A stretch of 64,000 bases of DNA from Chitinophagaceae bacterium (GTDB lineage: Bacteria; Bacteroidota; Bacteroidia; Chitinophagales; Chitinophagaceae), in NCBI GenBank assembly GCA_947504605.1, contig CANNJE010000004.1:1-64000 (forward strand), given 5' to 3'. Positions within the stretch are counted from its first letter, which is position 1. The number at the start of each line of letters is the position of its first letter. The translations under genes were made by a program, and so were the position numbers. This document shows, piece after piece, positions 42,422 through 52,027 of the stretch. The notes beneath the pieces were generated by a model. It saw only the letters and a list, made by a program, of their open reading frames with translations. It did not search any database and was not told the DNA's origin.

Positions 42422-43117
42422 ATGACAATTGAAATTATTGTTATTTCAGTCATCTTTATGGTACTTGGTATGATAGTGCAGGCGAGACTGAAAAGTAAAT
42501 TTAAAGAATACAGTGAAGTTCCCACCAGCAGCGGTATGAGTGGTAAAGAAATTGCCGAAAAAATGCTTAGAGATAATGGAATTTATGACGTACAAGTTAC
42601 TTCGGTAGAAGGACAACTTACAGATCATTATAATCCAATGAATAAAACTGTAAACCTTAGTACAGATGTGTATCATGGAAGGAGTGTTTCGGCAGCAGCC
42701 GTTTCGGCACATGAATGCGGACATGCAGTTCAGCATGCTACCGCTTATTCAATGCTGATGCTGAGAAGCAAATTGGTTCCTGCAGTTCAAATAAGCAGTA
42801 CTTTATCCCAATGGGTTATTATTGCCGGACTTGGATTTATGGGGTTTGGTGGAGGTAATCCTACGATTTTGCTTGCAGGTATTATATTATTTGCAGTAAC
42901 AACTTTATTCTCGATAATTACATTACCAGTTGAGTTTGATGCATCTGCCAGGGCAGTTAGCTGGTTGGAAACTGCCAATATTACCACAGTAAACGAAAAG
43001 GCAAAAGCAAAGGATGCGTTAAAATGGGCAGCCCTTACTTATGTAGTTGCGGCCCTTGCTTCCATAGCAATGCTGGTTCAATATATTTTAATTTATCAGG
43101 GCAGAAGCAGAGACTAA
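42422..43117 (+). CDS. membrane-bound neutral zinc metallopeptidase
   Basis: A 231-residue membrane protein of the YugP-like zinc peptidase family. The zinc motif H97-E-C-G-H is intact, and an Asp or Glu ligand probably lies in the PVEFDASARA segment (about residues 170-179). Four or so hydrophobic segments are visible: one at the N-terminus, two after the active site and one at the end. The family is widespread in bacteria and poorly characterised. It stands between atpA and the clp genes, with no evident operon partner. Confidence 0.88.
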   Translation: MTIEIIVISVIFMVLGMIVQARLKSKFKEYSEVPTSSGMSGKEIAEKMLRDNGIYDVQVTSVEGQLTDHYNPMNKTVNLSTDVYHGRSVSAAAVSAHECGHAVQHATAYSMLMLRSKLVPAVQISSTLSQWVIIAGLGFMGFGGGNPTILLAGIILFAVTTLFSIITLPVEFDASARAVSWLETANITTVNEKAKAKDALKWAALTYVVAALASIAMLVQYILIYQGRSRD

Positions 43118-43258
43118 AATAGTCTGAAGTAAGGGGGAGTTATTTAAGAGGGGATGATAATTGAATATTTAATGTTCAATATTGAATGAGGAAACCGACT
43201 AACTTTACGGTTACAAAAAGACACAAATAATACATCACAAATCATATAAATCAGAAAA

Positions 43259-44002
43259 ATGAATTTTGGAAAAGAGTTTGAGAAATATGCTGTAAAGCAC
43301 AAAGGTATCAGTAGTAACACATTGGATGGATATATGAAACACAGTGTTCCCAATGCTATTGCCAATATCCCCTCTTTAAGTACGAATGTGGGAGATGTTA
43401 CCAATCTTACACCCAATATTATTGAGGAGCGTCCTATGAATGTAGCTGTAATGGATGTGTATAGTCGTTTGATGATGGACAGAATTATATTTTTAGGTTA
43501 TCCAATCAGCGATGAAGTAGCTAATATTGTTACAGCACAGTTGCTATTTTTGGAAAGTACAGATCGTACTAAAGATATCCAGATGTACATCAACAGCCCA
43601 GGCGGAAGTGTATATGCCGGTTTGGGTATGTATGACACCATGCAATTTATAACACCAGATATTGCAACCATTTGTACCGGTATTGCGGCCAGTATGGCGC
43701 AAGTATTGATGTGTGCAGGAACGCAGGGTAAAAGAACAGCCTTAAAACACAGCCGTATTATGATGCACCAGCCAAGTGCGGGTGCAATGGGACAGGCAAG
43801 TGATATTGAAATTACTGTAAATGAAATACGCAAACTTAAAAGAGAATTATATGATATCATTGCTCATCATACTGGCCAGCCAATAGAAAAAATTGAGCAG
43901 GATTGTGATAGAGATAAATGGATGACTGCACCTGAAGCCAAAGAATATGGACTGGTTGATGAAGTATTGCTGATGAATCCAAAAAAAGCTAAGAAAGACT
44001 AA
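43259..44002 (+). CDS. clpP: ATP-dependent Clp protease proteolytic subunit, first copy
   Basis: ClpP forms a barrel of two heptameric rings that degrades proteins fed by ClpX or ClpA. The 247 residues include an N-terminal extension of about 55 residues compared with E. coli ClpP. The catalytic triad is intact: S145 in the GIAASMAQ segment, H170 in MMHQPS and D215 in EQDCDRDKW. A second, shorter clpP follows after 48 bases and clpX after that. The sequence differs clearly from the second copy (for example AQVLMCAG against GSILLSGG), so they are old paralogues that could form mixed rings. Confidence 0.94.
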   Translation: MNFGKEFEKYAVKHKGISSNTLDGYMKHSVPNAIANIPSLSTNVGDVTNLTPNIIEERPMNVAVMDVYSRLMMDRIIFLGYPISDEVANIVTAQLLFLESTDRTKDIQMYINSPGGSVYAGLGMYDTMQFITPDIATICTGIAASMAQVLMCAGTQGKRTALKHSRIMMHQPSAGAMGQASDIEITVNEIRKLKRELYDIIAHHTGQPIEKIEQDCDRDKWMTAPEAKEYGLVDEVLLMNPKKAKKD

Positions 44003-44050
44003 TCTTTTAAGGCTGTTTTACTAATGATCAAAAACTAATTTTCAAAGAAT

Positions 44051-44671
44051 ATGAATACATATAATAAAAACATAAGACTGGAAGACGAGGAAGAAACCCC
44101 GGAAATGCCGGAAAATCCAATGGAGAAGATGATGAGTGGCTGGAGGTTTGATAAAAAATTTATCGAGCAACGCAAAATATTTTTATGGGGTGTTGTGGAT
44201 GATAAATCTGCCAAAGATATTACCGATAGGTTGATGTATCTGGAAGCGCTAGATCCGGGAAAAGAAATTACTTTTTATATCAACAGCCCGGGTGGTGTGG
44301 TTACCAGCGGTATGGTTATTTACGACACCATGCAAATGATCTCATCGCCGGTAAGTACCGTTTGTATGGGAATGGCAGCAAGTATGGGTAGTATTCTGCT
44401 GAGTGGTGGAACTAAAGGGCGCAGGTTTATTTACAAACATGGTGAAGTAATGATCCATCAACCTAGCGGCGGTGGCCGTGGTACCAGTGCTGATCTTGAG
44501 ATTATGGCAGTGCAAATATTAAAGACAAAGGAAATGGGAGCGAAAATACTGGCTGAAAATTGTGGCCAGACTTACGAAAAAGTGATGAAGGATTTTGACA
44601 GGGATTACTGGATGGATGCACAGGAATCAATTGCCTATGGTATTGTGGATGGGGTGATGGAAAAGATTTAG
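44051..44671 (+). CDS. clpP: ATP-dependent Clp protease proteolytic subunit, second copy
   Basis: A 206-residue ClpP with the triad S111 (GMAASMGS), H136 ([10 protein letters not shown]) and D181 (MKDFDRDYW). Its length is closer to the standard ClpP. It lies 48 bases after the first copy on the same strand, so the two are probably co-transcribed, and a terminator follows at 44699. Two ClpP subunits in tandem can assemble into mixed rings in other bacteria; whether these do cannot be read here. Confidence 0.94.
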   Translation: MNTYNKNIRLEDEEETPEMPENPMEKMMSGWRFDKKFIEQRKIFLWGVVDDKSAKDITDRLMYLEALDPGKEITFYINSPGGVVTSGMVIYDTMQMISSPVSTVCMGMAASMGSILLSGGTKGRRFIYKHGEVMIHQPSGGGRGTSADLEIMAVQILKTKEMGAKILAENCGQTYEKVMKDFDRDYWMDAQESIAYGIVDGVMEKI

Positions 44672-44698
44672 ATCAGGTTTACTTGGAATATACTATTT

Positions 44699-44735
44699 AG
44701 CTGCATTACCCGTTAAAGGGGTGCAGCTTTTTTAT
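44699..44735 (+). terminator. terminator after the clpP pair
   Basis: AGCTGCA (44699-44705) pairs with TGCAGCT (44722-44728), with an inner CCC/GGG pairing, and a T-run follows. It separates the clpP pair from clpX. Confidence 0.85.
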
Positions 44736-44801
44736 ATACCCACTTAATGCATCTTTTTGCAAATGCAGCTTGTCTTAATAATACATTCCTGAAAAAGCAT
44801 G

Positions 44802-44809
44802 TACCTTTG
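44802..44809 (+). promoter_or_regulatory. -7 box of clpX
   Basis: TACCTTTG at 44802-44809 is a perfect TAnnTTTG match, 51 bases before the clpX ATG and after the clpP terminator. No convincing -33 element is seen. Confidence 0.5.
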
Positions 44810-44860
44810 CAGGCGTTTGCAGCATGGGTTTAATGCGCTGGAAACCTTTAAAACAAATCA

Positions 44861-46102
44861 ATGGCGAAACAACAAATATTACATTGCTCTTTTTGCGGCC
44901 GTAGCAGGGATGAAGTAAAGATTCTTATTGCAGGGCAGGACGGTCATATATGCGAAAACTGCGTAGAGCATGCGCAGGAGATTATTTCTCAGGAACTTAC
45001 CAGCAATACCGAATCCAAACATCCTGCATCTACAGGAAATAAACTTACCGTTCGTAAACCGATAGAAATTAAAAAATTCCTGGATGAATATGTAATAGGG
45101 CAGGATGATGCTAAAAAGATATTAGCAGTTGCAGTTTACAATCATTACAAAAGACTTAATCATAAATCGGATAATGACGTAGAAATAGAAAAAAGTAATA
45201 TTGTAATGGTGGGCGAAACAGGAACAGGTAAAACCTTGCTGGCCAAATCTATTGCACGTATGCTGAATGTACCATTTGCAATTGTAGATGCCACTGTATT
45301 TACCGAGGCTGGCTATGTGGGTGAAGATGTGGAAAGTATGCTAACACGCCTTTTGCAGGCTTGTAATTATGACGTGCAGGCAGCTGAAAAAGGAATTGTG
45401 TATATAGACGAAATAGATAAGATTGCACGTAAGAGCGATAATCCTTCCATCACCCGTGATGTAAGTGGCGAAGGTGTGCAACAGGGATTGCTTAAATTAC
45501 TGGAAGGAAGTGAAGTGCTGGTTCCTCCTCAGGGCGGACGCAAACATCCCGAACAAAAGCTTGTAAAAGTAAATACACAAAATATTCTCTTCATATGTGG
45601 CGGTGCTTTTGATGGGATAGACCGTATTATAGCCCGCAGAGTAAATACCAATGCTATTGGATTTAATGTAAACAAGGAATTGCAGGATTATCAACATAAT
45701 AATTTGTTGCAATTTATTAATGCAGTAGATCTAAAACATTTTGGTTTAATCCCGGAATTGCTGGGTCGTCTGCCAGTAGTTACTTACCTCAATCCATTGG
45801 ATGCAGAAACATTGAGGAGCATTTTAACTGAGCCAAAGAACTCTTTAATCAAACAATTTGCAAAACTGTTTGAAATTGAGGGTATTGTACTAAGTTTTGA
45901 GCCAGCAGTGTATGATTTTATGGTTGAAAAAGCATTAGAATATAAATTAGGTGCACGTGGCCTTCGCAGCATTTGCGAGAGCATTCTTACCGATGCCATG
46001 TTTGATCTACCAAGCCAAAAAGTAAAATCATTTGAAGTAACATTAGAATATGCACAACGTAAGTTTAGTATGAGTAAACTGAGTTTGCTTAAAGTTGCTT
46101 AA
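44861..46102 (+). CDS. clpX: ATP-dependent unfoldase ClpX
   Basis: ClpX unfolds substrates and threads them into ClpP. The 413 residues hold the N-terminal zinc-binding domain (C-x-x-C in CSFCG, and C-x-x-C in ICENC), the AAA+ core with Walker A GETGTGKT and Walker [10 protein letters not shown], the pore loop GYVGEDV, and the IGF-loop region near AIGFNVNKE by position. It is the third clp gene here but has its own promoter-like box and follows a terminator, so it is probably separately transcribed. Confidence 0.96.
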   Translation: MAKQQILHCSFCGRSRDEVKILIAGQDGHICENCVEHAQEIISQELTSNTESKHPASTGNKLTVRKPIEIKKFLDEYVIGQDDAKKILAVAVYNHYKRLNHKSDNDVEIEKSNIVMVGETGTGKTLLAKSIARMLNVPFAIVDATVFTEAGYVGEDVESMLTRLLQACNYDVQAAEKGIVYIDEIDKIARKSDNPSITRDVSGEGVQQGLLKLLEGSEVLVPPQGGRKHPEQKLVKVNTQNILFICGGAFDGIDRIIARRVNTNAIGFNVNKELQDYQHNNLLQFINAVDLKHFGLIPELLGRLPVVTYLNPLDAETLRSILTEPKNSLIKQFAKLFEIEGIVLSFEPAVYDFMVEKALEYKLGARGLRSICESILTDAMFDLPSQKVKSFEVTLEYAQRKFSMSKLSLLKVA

Positions 46103-46116
46103 GCTACAAATAATTT

Positions 46117-46150
46117 TAAAAATGCTCCGAATCTTTCCGGGGCATTTTTT
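46117..46150 (+). terminator. terminator after clpX
   Basis: AAAATGCTCCG (46119-46129) pairs with CGGGGCATTTT (46138-46148, one G-T wobble), followed by Ts. It lies 16 bases after the clpX stop. Confidence 0.85.
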
Positions 46151-46242
46151 ATTTCAATTAAACCTTATCATTTTAGGTGGTTGTAATATTTCAGTTTATT
46201 TTCGCCATTCGTTTTTAAATATACATCCTAAATAAAATAAAA

Positions 46243-47505
46243 ATGGTTGACGTAATTCTTGGATTGCAATGGGGAGATGAAGGGAAAGGGAAGATTGTAG
46301 ATTTTTTTGCAAAAAACTATGATGTGATTGCCCGTTTTCAAGGTGGTCCGAATGCAGGACATACTTTGTATGTAGGGGATAAAAAAATTGTATTGCACCA
46401 GATACCTAGTGGTATTTTTCACGAGGATAAAACCAACCTTATAGGAAGCGGTGTTGTACTAGATGCAATAACATTAAAAAAAGAATGTGATGCAGTAGCT
46501 TCCTTTGGAGTAGACTATAAAAAGAATTTATTTATCAGCGAAAGAACACACTTGATATTACCAACTCACCGTGCTTTAGATAAAGCAAGTGAACTTTCTA
46601 AAGGCGATGGTAAAATTGGCAGTACATTAAAGGGGATTGGACCTGCCTATATGGATAAAACAGGGCGCAATGGCCTTCGGGTAGGCGATTTGCTGGATAA
46701 AAATTTCACAACACAATATATCAAGCTTCGCATGAAACATCAGCGCTTGCTCGATAATTTTAATTTCCAGGAAGATATTACCAGCTGGGAAGAAGAATTT
46801 TTTGAGGCACTTGATTTTTTACGTGACCTTAAAATTGTGAATGGGGAATATTTTATAAATGAAAAAATTGCAGCCGGAAACAGGGTGCTGGCAGAAGGTG
46901 CACAGGGAAGCATGTTGGATGTAGATTTTGGAACATTCCCATATGTTACAAGCAGCAGCACCATTACAGCAGGTGTTTGTTCGGGTCTTGGAATTGCTCC
47001 ACAGAAAATTAAGGAAGTTATAGGTATTACCAAAGCATATTGTACAAGAGTGGGCAGTGGTCCTTTTCCCACCGAACTGATGGACGAAACGGGTGACTTT
47101 TTAAGAAATGCGGGTAATGAATTTGGCAGCACTACAGGCCGACCACGCCGCTGTGGCTGGATTGATCTGATAGCACTACAGTTTGCTTGTATGATAAACG
47201 GTGTTACACAGATAGTGATGACAAAGGCTGATATTCTTGACGGTCTGGACGAATTGAAAGTTTGTAACAGTTATCTTATTAATGGTGAAGAAAAAAATTA
47301 TATACCTTTCCAAATGAATCGTGTAAAGATTGATCCACAGTTCAAATCGTTTGAAGGTTGGAAAACAGATATTTCTGCAATCAATAATTATGACACGATG
47401 CCGGCAGAAATGAAAACTTATATTGATTACCTGAACAATTTTATTAAAGTTCCTGTAAAGTATATCAGCAATGGTCCGGGAAGGGAGCAAATTGTGTCGG
47501 TGTAA
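46243..47505 (+). CDS. purA: adenylosuccinate synthase
   Basis: PurA joins aspartate to IMP with GTP, the first step from IMP to AMP. The 420 residues are full length. The GTP-binding GLQWGDEGKGKIVD at the start, QGGPNAGHTL, the active-site His region VLHQIPSG, and the GSTTGRPRRCGWID region that contacts the substrate are all visible. It is 140 bases after clpX, behind a terminator, and 79 bases before the acidic protein. Confidence 0.97.
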   Translation: MVDVILGLQWGDEGKGKIVDFFAKNYDVIARFQGGPNAGHTLYVGDKKIVLHQIPSGIFHEDKTNLIGSGVVLDAITLKKECDAVASFGVDYKKNLFISERTHLILPTHRALDKASELSKGDGKIGSTLKGIGPAYMDKTGRNGLRVGDLLDKNFTTQYIKLRMKHQRLLDNFNFQEDITSWEEEFFEALDFLRDLKIVNGEYFINEKIAAGNRVLAEGAQGSMLDVDFGTFPYVTSSSTITAGVCSGLGIAPQKIKEVIGITKAYCTRVGSGPFPTELMDETGDFLRNAGNEFGSTTGRPRRCGWIDLIALQFACMINGVTQIVMTKADILDGLDELKVCNSYLINGEEKNYIPFQMNRVKIDPQFKSFEGWKTDISAINNYDTMPAEMKTYIDYLNNFIKVPVKYISNGPGREQIVSV

Positions 47506-47584
47506 AAAAATAATTTAAAAAAGTGCCTAAATATTTGGCTATTTAAAAAACTCGTGGAAAATTTACATCATTAATTCTATCAGC

Positions 47585-48028
47585 ATGGCTACGAAAAATA
47601 ATAACGAAAAAAAGACAGTTACAAAAAAGACTGCAACACCTAAAGCTACAGAATCTAAAAAAGCTTCTCCAAAATCTAAGATTGATGAGGACGAGGATGA
47701 TTTGGATGATATTGATGATGAGGAGACTGCCCCAAAGTCTGCAGCAAAATCTAAGGGCGCTTCTAAAAAGAAGAAGTCCGAAGATGACGATGATGATGAT
47801 GCAGGTGATGATGTTGATGTAGAAGATGATTGGGAAAAAACTGAAGACGAAGATAGCTGGGATCCGGATTTCGAAGAATTTGACCTCCCTAAATCAAAAG
47901 TAAAAAAATCAACAACAAAAAAATCTACTGAAGAAGATGATCTTAAAATCGATGATGATTTTAAAGAATTCGGATTGTTTGACGATGCTGATGGCGGCGG
48001 TGATTTTGATGATGACGATGATTTTTAA
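47585..48028 (+). CDS. acidic, Lys/Asp-rich low-complexity protein
   Basis: A 147-residue protein of unknown function with almost no sequence complexity. The first 40 residues are Lys/Thr rich, and the rest alternates blocks of Asp/Glu with blocks of Lys (for example SKKKKSEDDDDDDAGDD). Only a short segment, DDWEKTEDEDSWDPDFEEF, has aromatic residues. It ends DFDDDDDF, which is acidic with a terminal Phe. It is probably disordered and could bind nucleic acids or partner proteins. It starts 79 bases after purA and ends 14 bases before pabB; no family is recognised. Confidence 0.7.
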   Translation: MATKNNNEKKTVTKKTATPKATESKKASPKSKIDEDEDDLDDIDDEETAPKSAAKSKGASKKKKSEDDDDDDAGDDVDVEDDWEKTEDEDSWDPDFEEFDLPKSKVKKSTTKKSTEEDDLKIDDDFKEFGLFDDADGGGDFDDDDDF

Positions 48029-48042
48029 TTGATAAAGTAACA

Positions 48043-49329
48043 TTGAGTACCACTTCATTTACTATTACTGATTACAATATTTTTAAAAACAAAATGTTGA
48101 ACTGGGCTAAACAGTTCAACATTTTTTGTTTTTTGGATAATAACAGCTATTGTCATGATGCACCAGCATTTGAATGTATACTGGCTGCAGGATGTAAACG
48201 TTCTCTTTTATTTGAATCTGGTAAAACATTTGCTTCATTAAAAGAATTTTATGAAACCAGCCCCGGCTGGCTATTTGGCCACCTTGGCTATGGGTTAAAA
48301 AATGAAATAGAAAAATTATCTTCCCGTCATACCGATTTTATTGATTTTGGGACTGGTTTCTTTTTTGAGCCTGAAATTGTAGTTGAGTTAAAAAATAATC
48401 AGTTGTTTATTAGCAGTGAATATGAAACTGCTGCTAAAATCTTCGAGGCAATTAGCCTGGAATCAGCAGAAATAATGTGTCAGGATATTGCTGTTCCCAA
48501 TATTCAGTCTTCGGTAAGTAAGGAAGATTATATCCATGCAATTAATCAGCTTCAGCAACATATCCGGCGGGGCGATTGTTACGAAATTAATTTTTGTCAG
48601 CAATTTTTTTCAAATGATGTGGAGCTAGATCCGTTGTATACTTATAGCCAACTTGTGACTTTTTCTCCCAATCCTTTTGCTGCATTGTATAAGTTGAATG
48701 GCAAATATTGTATCTGTGCAAGTCCTGAACGGTACCTCAAAAAAACCGGACAAACCATTCTTTCGCAACCCATCAAAGGAACGAGTAAAAGAAATTTAGA
48801 GGATAGTAAAGAGGATGAAGCCAATAAAAATTACCTGCGCAGCAATAACAAGGAGCGAAGTGAAAATGTAATGGTGGTGGATTTGGTGCGAAACGACTTG
48901 AGTAGGATATGTAAAGAAGGTTCTGTTTATGTTGAAGAACTTTTTGGATTGTATAGTTTTCCTCAGGTACACCAAATGATTAGCAGTATCAAAGGAGAAT
49001 TATCGGATAACCTGCACTGGACAGATGCTATTAAGGCAACTTTTCCGATGGGCTCTATGACCGGGGCTCCCAAAAAAAGAGTCATGGAATTGATTGATGA
49101 ATATGAAAATACTGCAAGAGGTCTATTCTCAGGTTCTATTGGTTATATAAATCCAGCAGGCGATTTTGATTTTAATGTGGTAATTAGAAGTATTTTTTAT
49201 GATGCTCAAAAAAGAAATTTGTCTTTTTCTGCCGGTGGCGGAATTACTTTTAATAGTATCGCAGAGGATGAATACAAAGAAAGTTTGTTAAAAGCAGCAG
49301 CTATTTTAAAAGTTTTGGGAACTGCTTAA
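48043..49329 (+). CDS. pabB: aminodeoxychorismate synthase component I
   Basis: PabB aminates chorismate to 4-amino-4-deoxychorismate, a step towards folate. The 428 residues form a chorismate-binding enzyme of the TrpE/PabB family. The PIKGT motif (K245) marks it as PabB, because TrpE has Ala at this position. Other conserved parts are NPSPF-like SPNPFAALY, RSENVMVVDLVRNDLSRIC, FPMGSMTGAPKKRVMELI and the closing GGGITFNS. The start is a TTG at 48043, 14 bases after the preceding stop, and no ATG fits better; the first residues are uncertain. It converges on the transglycosylase gene with only 12 bases between stops. Confidence 0.9.
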   Translation: MSTTSFTITDYNIFKNKMLNWAKQFNIFCFLDNNSYCHDAPAFECILAAGCKRSLLFESGKTFASLKEFYETSPGWLFGHLGYGLKNEIEKLSSRHTDFIDFGTGFFFEPEIVVELKNNQLFISSEYETAAKIFEAISLESAEIMCQDIAVPNIQSSVSKEDYIHAINQLQQHIRRGDCYEINFCQQFFSNDVELDPLYTYSQLVTFSPNPFAALYKLNGKYCICASPERYLKKTGQTILSQPIKGTSKRNLEDSKEDEANKNYLRSNNKERSENVMVVDLVRNDLSRICKEGSVYVEELFGLYSFPQVHQMISSIKGELSDNLHWTDAIKATFPMGSMTGAPKKRVMELIDEYENTARGLFSGSIGYINPAGDFDFNVVIRSIFYDAQKRNLSFSAGGGITFNSIAEDEYKESLLKAAAILKVLGTA

Positions 49330-49341
49330 CTTTTTACCTGA

Positions 49342-50532
49342 TCAGGAATTTTTCTTTTTTCTTTTGTTGTACTTGGCTGGGTAAACTGTTTTGTTGTTTG
49401 GTATATCATTGTCTCCTAAAAGCAACTGCACACATTCATTTAAAATTTGGTATTTATTGGCCATGAAAAGTTGCATTTTATCAGCGGGTAAAATGAGTTC
49501 AAACTGCCCATTGGTATTTAACAGGGCGTCAAACTGTGGGTTGTAACGATTAAACTGTGCAATATCCATTGCCAGATTTTTCGCAATTACTACAGAATTA
49601 TATTTGCCAGAAATATTTTGAGTTGCTGCCTGTTCCATTTCTTCTACAGATAATGTTGGCTTTTTGTTATAAGGATTACTTATTCCAGCATTTCCACCAT
49701 TGTAAGTGGTCATACCTGCATTAAAAGCTGCACTGCTTCCATTGCTTCCGGCCCCTTCCATAATGTAATGGGTGGCGATGAATTTTTTTACATGATTGCG
49801 GCTTTCTTCGGGTAGGTAATATTGCAGGTTCCAGAAATTCCTGCTTCCACTTTTTTTAATGGCACTGTACACACGGCCTGGTCCGCCATTGTATGCTGCA
49901 ATTACGAGTAACCAGTCGTGCATATCCTTATAAAGGGTAAGCAGGTATCTTGCTGCTGCATGCGTGCTTTTATAATAATCTCTGCGTTCATCAAAGTTGG
50001 CGTTTACAACAAGGCCATACTCTCTTGCTGTGTAAGGCATAAACTGCCAGGGGCCACCTGCGCCCACCCAACTGGTAGCACTAGTACTAAGATTGCTTTC
50101 TATTACTGCCAGGTATTTTAATTCTTTGGGCAAGCCATATTGACTAAAAATATTATCAATCAGATTAAAATAGGGTATTCCCCAGTCTTTCATACCTGTA
50201 AGGCTTTTGGTATGATTTCTAAGATAATCCTGCATATAGCTTTCTGCATAAGGATTTACCTGGCTGCTGTATGGAAGTGTCGGGTTGTAAGAATATTTTG
50301 AGAAAAGATTTTTAAAGCCATACCTCGTAAGCTGGCTAAAATATTCCACCTTGTCTTTTTGAAGAATTTTTTTAGTGCTTACAATTTCATTTATGATTTC
50401 GTCTTCCTTAACGGAGTCTTCAATAACACTGTCTGCTGCTATTTTGATTGCAGAAGCCGGTACCTGTTGTGCATTTACCGGAAAGTAAAACATCAACAGT
50501 AAAAGTGTTAATATGGAAACAGTTAATTTCAT
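49342..50532 (-). CDS. membrane or periplasmic lytic transglycosylase (SLT domain, MltD-like)
   Basis: A 396-residue peptidoglycan lytic transglycosylase that cleaves glycan strands to leave 1,6-anhydro ends. A signal peptide (residues 1-21, ending VNA) is followed by a linker and an SLT domain (about 115-285) with the catalytic Glu in YLAVIESNLSTSA, the GGPWQFMPYTAREYGL motif and the AYNGGPGRV stretch. The C-terminal region (about 300-380) resembles a degenerate LysM-type region. The start overlaps the gatA stop by four bases (ATGA), so the two genes are translationally coupled. Confidence 0.9.
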   Translation of the reverse strand: MKLTVSILTLLLLMFYFPVNAQQVPASAIKIAADSVIEDSVKEDEIINEIVSTKKILQKDKVEYFSQLTRYGFKNLFSKYSYNPTLPYSSQVNPYAESYMQDYLRNHTKSLTGMKDWGIPYFNLIDNIFSQYGLPKELKYLAVIESNLSTSATSWVGAGGPWQFMPYTAREYGLVVNANFDERRDYYKSTHAAARYLLTLYKDMHDWLLVIAAYNGGPGRVYSAIKKSGSRNFWNLQYYLPEESRNHVKKFIATHYIMEGAGSNGSSAAFNAGMTTYNGGNAGISNPYNKKPTLSVEEMEQAATQNISGKYNSVVIAKNLAMDIAQFNRYNPQFDALLNTNGQFELILPADKMQLFMANKYQILNECVQLLLGDNDIPNNKTVYPAKYNKRKKKNS

Positions 50533-51986
50533 GAAAGAAAAGGTACATCAGCTGATTTATGCTTCAGCAATAGTTGTTGAGAAATTTGCAACAAAGTTAG
50601 CTCTTCCGATTTATTAGTCATTACCTGCAAGCCGAAAGGCATGTTATTGCTATGTGAAAATAAGGGCAAAGATATTGCCGCCACTCCTGCAAGATTAGCT
50701 AGCACTGTATAAATATCAGCGAGATACATGGCAATAGGGTCTTTATCGTTTTGCCCAATATTAAAGGCAGTTTCGGGGCTGGTGGGCATCAATATAGCAT
50801 CATATTCAGCAAAGATGGCTTTCATCTTATTTACCAAAAGTGTTCTTATTTTTTGCGCTTTGCTATAGTAGGCATCATAATAGCCGGTACTTAAAACAAA
50901 GGTGCCCAGCATAATTCTTCGTTTAACTTCCAGACCAAATCCCTCTGTTCTGTTATTGAAATAAAATGCTGACAGGTCCTTTGGCTCAATGCTGCTTTGG
51001 TGACCAAAACGAATACCATCGTATCTCGATAAATTACTGCTTGCTTCAGCTGTTGTTAAAACATAGTATGCAGGAACAATATAATCCAGCAGGTCAAAAT
51101 CAATTTCGTTTACCGTATGTCCTTCTGCCCTGAGTTGTTCAATCAGACCTGTTATTTTTTGTTGTATTTCCTTATCAAGCGAAGGATGATTTAGCGCCTG
51201 CGAAAAATAGCAATATTTAAATTTCCTATCGGCTTCTTTTATTGGAAAAAGGTTGGATGATGGGGATGCTTCCATGGTACTATCCATCGGATCATTTTTG
51301 CTTATAAGGGAAAGTACCAATGCCACATCATCCAGAGCTTTGCCAAACAAGCCAATCTGATCAAAAGACGATGCATAAGCTAGCAGTCCATACCTTGAAA
51401 TTTGTCCGTAGGAAGGCTTAATACCAATAAGCCCACAGAAGTCAGCCGGTTGTCTTACAGATCCGCCTGTGTCGCTTCCAAGACTTACCATACACATATT
51501 GGCCTGCACAGCTACAGCGCTTCCCCCCGAAGATCCACCCGGCACTTTTTGCTCATCCATTGCATTCAGTACTTTTCCGTAAACCGAATTTTCGTTGGTA
51601 CTGCCCATAGCAAATTCATCGCAATTACAGTTGCCGATAATAATAGCATCTTCATCCAATAAAAATTGTAAAGCAGTTGCAGTATAAAGGGAAGTAAAAT
51701 CTTTTAAAATGGCAGATGATGCAGAAACCTTGTGGCCTTCATAACAGATTACATCTTTGATGGCGATCACAACTCCATGTAGTTTTTTTAAAGGTGCCCC
51801 GCTATTTCTGTTTGCATCCAGCTCTGCAGCTTTTTGCAATGCCTCGTTTGTATACACTTCTACAAAGGCATTCAGGTGTTTGTTTTTTTCTATCTGGGTA
51901 AGGTATTCTTGTACCATATCTGTACATGTTACCTTTCCTTCTTTTAGCTGCCTGTGGTATTGTTCTATATTGTTGAAAACGTACAT
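50529..51986 (-). CDS. gatA: glutamyl-tRNA(Gln) amidotransferase subunit A
   Basis: GatA releases ammonia from glutamine and passes it to GatB to convert Glu-tRNA(Gln) to Gln-tRNA(Gln). The 485 residues are full length. The amidase catalytic triad is present: Lys in VVIAIKDVI, and Ser in the GGSSGGSA and GSDTGGSVRQPA segments. GatB and GatC are not adjacent. Its stop overlaps the transglycosylase start, and a nested hairpin lies upstream, between it and tatA. Confidence 0.95.
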   Translation of the reverse strand: MYVFNNIEQYHRQLKEGKVTCTDMVQEYLTQIEKNKHLNAFVEVYTNEALQKAAELDANRNSGAPLKKLHGVVIAIKDVICYEGHKVSASSAILKDFTSLYTATALQFLLDEDAIIIGNCNCDEFAMGSTNENSVYGKVLNAMDEQKVPGGSSGGSAVAVQANMCMVSLGSDTGGSVRQPADFCGLIGIKPSYGQISRYGLLAYASSFDQIGLFGKALDDVALVLSLISKNDPMDSTMEASPSSNLFPIKEADRKFKYCYFSQALNHPSLDKEIQQKITGLIEQLRAEGHTVNEIDFDLLDYIVPAYYVLTTAEASSNLSRYDGIRFGHQSSIEPKDLSAFYFNNRTEGFGLEVKRRIMLGTFVLSTGYYDAYYSKAQKIRTLLVNKMKAIFAEYDAILMPTSPETAFNIGQNDKDPIAMYLADIYTVLANLAGVAAISLPLFSHSNNMPFGLQVMTNKSEELTLLQISQQLLLKHKSADVPFLS

Positions 51987-52027
51987 AAATTTAATAGACC
52001 TGAATGATGGGGTATTTAAATAATAAA

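Noticed and set aside
43498-43860. Minus-strand open frame opposite clpP1
   Set aside because: It lies wholly within a conserved gene and its sequence is that of a frame shadow rich in Ile, Ser and Pro.
46740-47132. Minus-strand open frame of 130 codons opposite purA
   Set aside because: It is a shadow of the purA coding frame, with no start-site signal and no family character.
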